This document shows positions 58,992-64,000 of a DNA stretch of 64,000 nucleotides, piece by piece. The stretch covers positions 1-64,000 of the forward strand of contig JBDLQY010000124.1 in assembly GCA_039800325.1 (NCBI GenBank). Reading direction: 5' to 3'. This DNA is from SYIM01 sp039800325 (GTDB lineage: Bacteria > Pseudomonadota > Gammaproteobacteria > Burkholderiales > Burkholderiaceae_E). Numbering within the stretch: position 1 is the stretch's first letter; the number at the start of each line of letters is the position of its first letter. The notes under the pieces were generated by a model that was given only the letters and a program-made list of their open reading frames with translations, had not been told where the DNA came from and searched no databases. Both the position numbers and the translations under genes were made by a program.

Positions 58992-60584
58992 TTAGCGAGC
59001 AGGCCGGATATCCATGGCCAGGGTGTCCTCATCAACCCGAGGGGTGATGCTGACCCTGGCCTTCTGCATGGCCCAGGCCGACCCGACCGCCACCAGGGGA
59101 AGGCGGGAACGATCAACCGCCAGCAGTTCGTTGGCCTTTTCGAGCAGGCTGCGGCGCTTCTCAAGATCCATCTCGATCGCGGCATCCTGCAGCAGCTTGT
59201 CCATGACCGGGTTTTTATAGCCGATCACGTTGAAGGCACCGAAGCGACGCTCTTTGTCGTTAGAGTGGGCCAGAGACGACAGGGTGTAGTGCGCCTCGCC
59301 GGTGAGTGTTCCCCACCCGGACATCGACATCGAGAAGTCGCCGCGTGTGCGCGCAGGGAAGAAGACGGCCGTCGGCTGTCCATTGGCGCGTGCATCGATA
59401 CCTACTGCAGCCAACATCTGTGCGACCGATGTACCCACCTGACGATCTCCGGGTAGCCGGTCGCTGGTGAAGCTGAACGTGACCCGGAACCCGTTGGGAT
59501 ATCCCGCTTCAGCCAGCAGTTGCTTGGCTCGAGTCGGATTGAACGCACGGGGTGGCAAGGTTTTGCTGAACCCGAAGATGCTGGGCGTCACCATCTGGTT
59601 CTGCTCTTTGCCCAGTCCCTCCATGGCGATTTCAGCCAAAGCCTTGCGATCGATGGCCAGGTCTACGGCTTCGCGTACGCGCGCATCTTGGAAGGGATTC
59701 TTGGCGAGTGCTGAACCGTCTTTAGCCGAGACCTGCGGACTGCTGTCGCGCATGTCCATCTCGAGATTGAACACATAGACGGTGTCGATCTTTTGCACTG
59801 TTAAACGTGAATCGCGCGACAGCGCGTCTACGTCAGAGGCCGGCACCCGCACAATGAGATCGACCTGACCAGCCTTGAGCTGAGCCACCCGCGCAGCATC
59901 ATTGGGGATCTCTTTGCGTACATGCCGCGCCCAGGGTTCCTTGCCGCCCCAGTAGCTGTCGAAACGGTCGAGAATCAGTTGGTCTTTCGGGGTCCACGAG
60001 ACGAACTTATAAGGACCTGTACCGACGGCAGCTTTGCCACTGTTGAAGGCCTCGTTGGCGCTCTCTTTAGTGAGACCCGCTGCGGCTTTGTGTGAAACGA
60101 TGAATAGTCGAATGAAATCATTCGGCAGGTTAGGTGCCGGACCGTCGGTTCCGATACGAATGGTAAGCGGGTCTACCACCGTGATGGTCTTTACGCGGCG
60201 GATATAGATGGTCGTTGGGTTGGGGCCCGACACCGTCGGGATGCGTTCAATTGAAAATTTCACATCCTCGGCCGTGAAGTCGGAGCCATCGTGAAATTTG
60301 ACGCCAGGCCTGAGTTTGAACTCCCAGGTGGTCGGGTCGATCGCCGTCCAGCTGGTGGCCAATCTTGGCTCGAGTTCAAGCCCCCGTCCAGACCATACCA
60401 GCGTGTCGAAGACATGCTTGAGCGCCTCGGCGTGGGTGCCGCTGGCGGTGAAGTGCGGATCAATAGAGTCAGGGCCCGCTCTGACGCCGATAGTGAGGGT
60501 TTGTGCGGCTGCGGGCATGCCCAGTGACAGGGCAGCGGTAACGCCAATCAGGGCAAAACCTGCCCGCATTTTGGACCAGTTCAT
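58992..60584 (-). CDS. ABC transporter solute-binding protein, family 5 (DppA/OppA-like)
   Basis: A 530-residue periplasmic binding protein with a signal peptide (MRAGFALIGVTAALSLGMPAAAQ) and the family-5 signature around LEPRLATSWTAIDPTTWEFKLRPGVKFHDGSDFTAEDVKFSIER. These proteins bind peptides, glutathione, nickel or other amphiphilic solutes. It is on the minus strand, divergent from the permease and ATPase genes at 61.5-64 kb, which supply the rest of a dipeptide-type importer. Substrate not assignable; the peptidase downstream points to a peptide. Confidence 0.92.
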   Translation of the reverse strand: MNWSKMRAGFALIGVTAALSLGMPAAAQTLTIGVRAGPDSIDPHFTASGTHAEALKHVFDTLVWSGRGLELEPRLATSWTAIDPTTWEFKLRPGVKFHDGSDFTAEDVKFSIERIPTVSGPNPTTIYIRRVKTITVVDPLTIRIGTDGPAPNLPNDFIRLFIVSHKAAAGLTKESANEAFNSGKAAVGTGPYKFVSWTPKDQLILDRFDSYWGGKEPWARHVRKEIPNDAARVAQLKAGQVDLIVRVPASDVDALSRDSRLTVQKIDTVYVFNLEMDMRDSSPQVSAKDGSALAKNPFQDARVREAVDLAIDRKALAEIAMEGLGKEQNQMVTPSIFGFSKTLPPRAFNPTRAKQLLAEAGYPNGFRVTFSFTSDRLPGDRQVGTSVAQMLAAVGIDARANGQPTAVFFPARTRGDFSMSMSGWGTLTGEAHYTLSSLAHSNDKERRFGAFNVIGYKNPVMDKLLQDAAIEMDLEKRRSLLEKANELLAVDRSRLPLVAVGSAWAMQKARVSITPRVDEDTLAMDIRPAR

Positions 60585-60655
60585 GAAACGTCTCCTCTGG
60601 AAAATATGTGCTGCGAGCTCGGCAACCCCGTTGTGGGGGCGTTAGGCCTTAAGCT

Positions 60656-60673
60656 TCAAGCCTCAGCTTGACA
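60656..60673. promoter_or_regulatory. Palindrome and -35-like element in divergent promoter
   Basis: TCAAGC (60656-60661) and GCTTGA (60666-60671) form an inverted repeat around CTCA. TTGACA (60668-60673), a consensus -35 hexamer, overlaps its right arm on the plus strand; the matching -10 (near 60691) is poor. The element lies in the 123-base gap between the divergent solute-binding protein and creatininase-family genes and would suit an operator controlling both. Confidence 0.4.
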
Positions 60674-60707
60674 AGATAAGCCCCGCTCAGTCAAGTTCGC
60701 AGCTCGG

Positions 60708-61442
60708 ATGACCGACCTCACGCATGAAAGGATGGCGCGAATGCGCATCGCCGACAGAAACTGGATGCAGATTGAAGCTCAGCTGACACGCGACGATCGG
60801 TGTGTCTTGCCACTGGGCAGTGTGGAGCAGCATGCCTACCTGAGCCTGTGCGTTGACATGATTCTGTCGGAGAAGGTCGCCGTGGATGCGGCCGAGCCTC
60901 TAGGCATACCCGTATATCCAGCCCAACCCTTCGGCATCACCCCGTATTTCAGCGACTTTCCGGGGACGATCAGCCTGCGTATGTCCACCTATATCGCCTT
61001 GGTCGATGACATTCTCGAAAGTCTTTATCGAAGCGGCTTTCGGCGCATTTTGCTGGTTAACGGTCATGGCGGTAACTCGCCGATTCAAGGCTTTCTTAGC
61101 GAGTGGATGAGCCGCCGTCGCGATGCGCGTGTGCGGTTGCACGACTGGTGGAAGTCGCCGCGCACCTGGGCCTGTGTCCAGGCCATCGATCCGGCTGCCT
61201 CTCACGCCAGCTGGATGGAGAACTTCCCCTGGACGCGATTGGCCGGGGTGGTTATGCCTGAAGGTGCCAAACCCGTCGCTGATTATGCGCGGCTGCAAGT
61301 CTCTAATCCTGCTGAGGTTCGCGCAATCGTGGGCGACGGCAACTACCACGGTCGCTACGCGCGCAGCGACGAAGATATGACCCGTCTCTGGCAGGTGGCG
61401 GTTGAGGAAACCCGCGAAATTCTCGAACGTGGTTGGCCCTGA
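60708..61442 (+). CDS. Creatininase-family amidohydrolase (second copy)
   Basis: A 244-residue creatininase-fold protein. The metal-binding positions are VLPLGSVEQHAYLSLCVDMIL, ILLVNGHGGNSP and a Glu in SWMENFPWTRL, so the enzyme looks active although the EQHGxH loop of the first copy reads EQHAYL here. It differs widely from the protein at 3029-3910 and is not a recent duplicate. It is the first plus-strand gene of the dipeptide-type transport cluster. Substrate unknown, probably a cyclic or formyl amide. Confidence 0.85.
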   Translation: MTDLTHERMARMRIADRNWMQIEAQLTRDDRCVLPLGSVEQHAYLSLCVDMILSEKVAVDAAEPLGIPVYPAQPFGITPYFSDFPGTISLRMSTYIALVDDILESLYRSGFRRILLVNGHGGNSPIQGFLSEWMSRRRDARVRLHDWWKSPRTWACVQAIDPAASHASWMENFPWTRLAGVVMPEGAKPVADYARLQVSNPAEVRAIVGDGNYHGRYARSDEDMTRLWQVAVEETREILERGWP

Positions 61443-61486
61443 GGTGAGGCTGTGAACGCCTGCTGTTTGGCATCTGCGAGGCGCGC

Positions 61487-62461
61487 ATGCTGGCTTTTCT
61501 GATTCAGCGCGTTTTACAGGCACTCGCGGTGATGCTGGTGATATCGCTGCTGGTTTTCCTGGGTGTCTTCGCGGTGGGCAACCCGATTGATGTTCTGATC
61601 TCGCCCGATGCTACCCAGCAGATCCGAGAAGAGACCATTCGTCGCTACGGCTTCGATCTGCCGTTGTGGCAGCAGTACCTGGCCTTTCTGGGTCGACTGG
61701 TGCAGGGGGACCTCGGCCGATCATTCGTCTTCAATATGCCGGTGCTCGAGCTGATCATGTCGCGCCTGCCGGCCACACTGGAGCTGACCCTGGTTGCTGT
61801 CTTGGGCGCCACCCTGATTGGCGTCCCCCTGGGAATGTTCGCAGGCTATAAACCCGATCATCCCCTGGCGCGCTTGGCCATGGGTTTGTCGGTGCTTGGA
61901 TTTTCGGTACCGACTTTCTGGATCGGCTTGGTGCTTATCCTGACGTTTGCCGTCTGGCTGGGTTGGCTGCCTGCCGGCGGGCGTGGCGACACGGCCGCGT
62001 TGTTTGGCATTGAGTGGAGCGTGCTCACTGCCAATGGCTGGATGCATCTCGCCTTGCCAGCCCTTAACTTATCGTTATTCAAGATGGCCATGATGATGCG
62101 GCTGGCTCGCGCCGGCACCCGCGAGGTCATGATGGGTGACGCCGTCAAGTTCGCGCGTGCAGCGGGGCAGTCCGAGGCAACCATTCTCAGCCGGCATGTG
62201 CTGCGTCTGATTTCAATTCCGATCGTGACGGTTTTCGGACTTGAGCTGGGATCCACCCTCGCCTTTGCCGTAGTCACCGAGACGATCTTCTCATGGCCTG
62301 GGCTGGGTAAGCTCATCATCGATTCAATTCAGACGCTCGACCGCCCTGTCATGGTGGCCTATCTGATGCTGGTGGCGCTGTTGTTCATCATGATCAATCT
62401 GCTGGTCGATCTGGCCTATGCGGTGCTCGACCCGCGCCTGCGTTCGATGAGAACCTCATGA
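61487..62461 (+). CDS. ABC transporter permease, DppB/OppB-like
   Basis: A 324-residue permease with six predicted transmembrane segments. MLAFLIQRVLQALAVMLVISLLVF is the typical first helix of DppB-type proteins, QYLAFLGRLVQGDLGRSFVF is a family segment, and the EAA loop is around FARAAGQSEATILSRHVLRLISIPIVTVF. It pairs with the next permease and ATPase. Confidence 0.93.
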   Translation: MLAFLIQRVLQALAVMLVISLLVFLGVFAVGNPIDVLISPDATQQIREETIRRYGFDLPLWQQYLAFLGRLVQGDLGRSFVFNMPVLELIMSRLPATLELTLVAVLGATLIGVPLGMFAGYKPDHPLARLAMGLSVLGFSVPTFWIGLVLILTFAVWLGWLPAGGRGDTAALFGIEWSVLTANGWMHLALPALNLSLFKMAMMMRLARAGTREVMMGDAVKFARAAGQSEATILSRHVLRLISIPIVTVFGLELGSTLAFAVVTETIFSWPGLGKLIIDSIQTLDRPVMVAYLMLVALLFIMINLLVDLAYAVLDPRLRSMRTS

Positions 62462-62513
62462 CGGTGCACCGTTCAGTACTTTGCTGTCGCTGCCATCGCC
62501 GAGGATCGCTTCA

Positions 62514-63395
62514 GTGAAAGCCACAGGCACGCCGCTTGGGCGATTCATGGATGAGTTCGCGCACAATCGCGTCGCGGTTGTAGCGGCATTATTCATTTTC
62601 GTACTGGCGACGGCCGCGTTGCTCGCGCCGTGGCTGGCACCACAAGATCCATACGATATCGGTTCGCTTCGCCTGTCCGATGCGCGTCGCCCTCCAGGAT
62701 TCGTAGGCTCGGGCGGCTACACGCACTGGCTGGGTACTGACGCCCAGGGCCGCGATCTGTTATCGGCGATTCTGTATGGCCTGCGTATTTCCGTGCAGAT
62801 CAGTCTCGCCGCCGGTGCGATCGCGTTTGTACTCGGCGCTGGCATGGGGGCCACGGCTGCCTTCGCCGGAGGGCGAACCGAGAGCCTGATTATGCGCATC
62901 GTAGACTTGCAGCTGTCGTTTCCAGCGATTCTGCTGGCCCTGGTGTTGTCGGCCCTGCTGGGGCAGGGCAAGTGGCAGATCATCATCGCCCTGGTCACGG
63001 CGCAGTATGCGTATTTTGCTCGGACAGCTCACGGGGCCGCGCGCACTGAGCGCGCGCGGGATTACGTCGAGGCCGCACTGTCGACGCCCATGCCACCTGT
63101 CTCAGTCATTGTGCGCCACATACTGCCTAACTGTCTGCCACCGCTGATTGTCGTGGCCACAGTTCAGGTTGCCAACGCAATCTCTCTTGAGGCCACGCTG
63201 TCTTTTCTGGGTTTGGGGCTTCCTGTGACTGAACCGTCGCTCGGTATGTTGATTGCCAACGGCTTCCAGTACATGTTGTCGGGACGTTACTGGATTTCGA
63301 TCTTCCCGGGTATCGCACTGATTGCGTTGATCGTTTCCATCAATCTGGTCGGTGATCAGGTGCGCGATCAGTTCAATCCGAGGCTGCGTCGATGA
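62514..63395 (+). CDS. ABC transporter permease, DppC/OppC-like
   Basis: A 293-residue permease from GTG 62514, which is preceded by GAGGA at good spacing; a TTG at 62481 would add eleven residues. FMDEFAHNRVAVVAALFIFVLATAAL is the usual first helix, LGTDAQGRDLLSAILYGLRISVQISLAAG is diagnostic of DppC/OppC, and RDYVEAALSTPMPPVSVIVRHILPNCLPPLIV is the EAA loop. The stop overlaps the ATPase start. Confidence 0.93.
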   Translation: MKATGTPLGRFMDEFAHNRVAVVAALFIFVLATAALLAPWLAPQDPYDIGSLRLSDARRPPGFVGSGGYTHWLGTDAQGRDLLSAILYGLRISVQISLAAGAIAFVLGAGMGATAAFAGGRTESLIMRIVDLQLSFPAILLALVLSALLGQGKWQIIIALVTAQYAYFARTAHGAARTERARDYVEAALSTPMPPVSVIVRHILPNCLPPLIVVATVQVANAISLEATLSFLGLGLPVTEPSLGMLIANGFQYMLSGRYWISIFPGIALIALIVSINLVGDQVRDQFNPRLRR

Positions 63396-64000
63396 TGCAG
63401 CGGCCACATTCGTCGCGTGGTATCGAGGGTATCCCGGCCGCAGGCATCCCTTTGCTGCAGGTGACTGAGCTTAAGACTTACTTTCATACCCGCGATGCCG
63501 TGTTGCGCGCGGTTGATGGCGTGTCCTTCAGTATCGACTCGGGTGAGGTGGTGGGTCTGGTGGGTGAGTCGGGTTCCGGCAAAAGCATGACGGGCTTTTC
63601 GCTGCTGGGCCTGGTCGATCCGCCCGGCCGGATTGAAGGGGGCTCGATCCGATTGCGTGGACGCGAACTGGTCGGCCTGACCGCGGGTGAGTGGCGTTCG
63701 ATTCGTGGCCGAGAAATCGCCATGGTGTTCCAAGACCCCATGGCAACGCTGAATCCGCTATTAACCATCGGTGAACAGATTCGCCTGGCCATCAATGCGC
63801 ATGAGCGGGTCGGTCGACAAGCTGCGCGTGACCGAGGCATTGAGGTTCTGAATCGCGTCGGCATCCCTGAAGCAAGCCGGCGGTTGGACGCTTGGCCACA
63901 TCAGTTGTCAGGCGGCATGCGACAGCGGGTTGCTATCGCCATCGCGCTCCTTCACCGGCCCGCGCTTATTGTGGCTGATGAGCCTACGACAGCCCTCGAC
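63392..64000 (+). CDS. ABC transporter ATP-binding protein, DppD-like (3' end off window)
   Basis: 203 residues are visible; the C-terminus lies beyond the right edge. Walker A is GESGSGKSMTGFSLLG, IAMVFQDPMATLNPLLTIGEQ is the Q-loop region, LSGGMRQRVAIAIALLHRPALIVADEPTTALD gives the signature and Walker B. ATG 63392 overlaps the permease stop (ATGATG). It completes the transport genes of the cluster as far as visible; a second ATPase may follow outside. Confidence 0.93.
   Translation, partial: MMQRPHSSRGIEGIPAAGIPLLQVTELKTYFHTRDAVLRAVDGVSFSIDSGEVVGLVGESGSGKSMTGFSLLGLVDPPGRIEGGSIRLRGRELVGLTAGEWRSIRGREIAMVFQDPMATLNPLLTIGEQIRLAINAHERVGRQAARDRGIEVLNRVGIPEASRRLDAWPHQLSGGMRQRVAIAIALLHRPALIVADEPTTALD

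Overview
The window reads as ordinary chromosomal sequence of a GC-rich betaproteobacterium, most likely order Burkholderiales (Alcaligenaceae-like; this is an inference from gene order and protein character, not from a search). The guides are the conserved blocks kdsD-kdsC-lptC-lptA-lptB-rpoN-ptsN-hprK-rapZ, mlaFEDACB followed by an ABC-2 exporter, bolA, murA and a his operon running into tatABC, and degS/degQ-petABC-sspA-sspB. Coding density is very high. No gap between genes exceeds about 175 bases, so no gene-free stretch of more than 300 bases exists. I found no insertion sequence, prophage, integrase, CRISPR array or rRNA. There are two tRNA genes: Gln(UUG) at 9.9 kb and Thr(UGU) at 49.4 kb.

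0-5.2 kb (minus strand): an accessory nitrogen-compound module. It has a cytosine/creatinine-deaminase-type amidohydrolase (cut by the left edge), a taurine/sulfonate-type ABC permease and ATPase, a creatininase-family amidohydrolase, a divergent Rid protein and a flavodoxin-fold quinone reductase. 5.2-13.4 kb: housekeeping genes ychF, a 5'-nucleotidase, pth, rplY, prs, tRNA-Gln, ispE, lolB and a large TPR lipoprotein. 13.5-15.4 kb: the 8-oxoguanine repair pair mutM and mutY. 15.4-23.8 kb (minus): a LON-domain protein, then the RapZ/HprK/EIIA-Ntr regulatory trio, sigma-54, the LPS export genes lptBAC and the Kdo enzymes kdsC and kdsD. The ribosome hibernation gene hpf, which I would expect between rpoN and ptsN, is absent.

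23.9-49.5 kb (plus): a CPA2 cation/proton antiporter, the complete Mla phospholipid transport operon including its outer-membrane component MlaA, an ABC-2 exporter, IbaG/BolA, MurA, ten contiguous his genes (hisGDCBHAFIE with murA in front), a HIT protein, TatABC, a convergent NIF3-family gene, a DegS-like protease, a HiPIP, the cytochrome bc1 complex, the stringent starvation proteins and tRNA-Thr. Secreted redox proteins (HiPIP, Rieske) with twin-arginine signals lie close to the Tat genes.

49.5-56.2 kb: a less familiar envelope region. A small membrane protein, motA, motB, a LOG-family nucleoside phosphoribohydrolase and a lipoprotein form one tightly coupled minus-strand unit. Next come a FemAB-like acyltransferase, a small exported protein, a membrane-anchored alpha-carbonic-anhydrase-like protein that keeps the zinc ligands but lacks other catalytic residues, and an unknown anchored protein. 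56.2-64 kb: a second accessory module with a divergent layout. SDR, ketopantoate-reductase-like, isoaspartyl peptidase and a dipeptide-type solute-binding protein lie on the minus strand; a second creatininase-family protein and dipeptide-type permeases and ATPase lie on the plus strand (the last is cut by the right edge). Together they suggest import and hydrolysis of a peptide-like or amide compound.

I see no wholly new multi-gene system that I can defend. The most promising leads are the carbonic-anhydrase-like anchored protein and its neighbours, the motAB-LOG unit with its small membrane protein, the CATG start-codon overlap of NIF3 and the protease, the hairpin between tatA and tatB, and the missing hpf.
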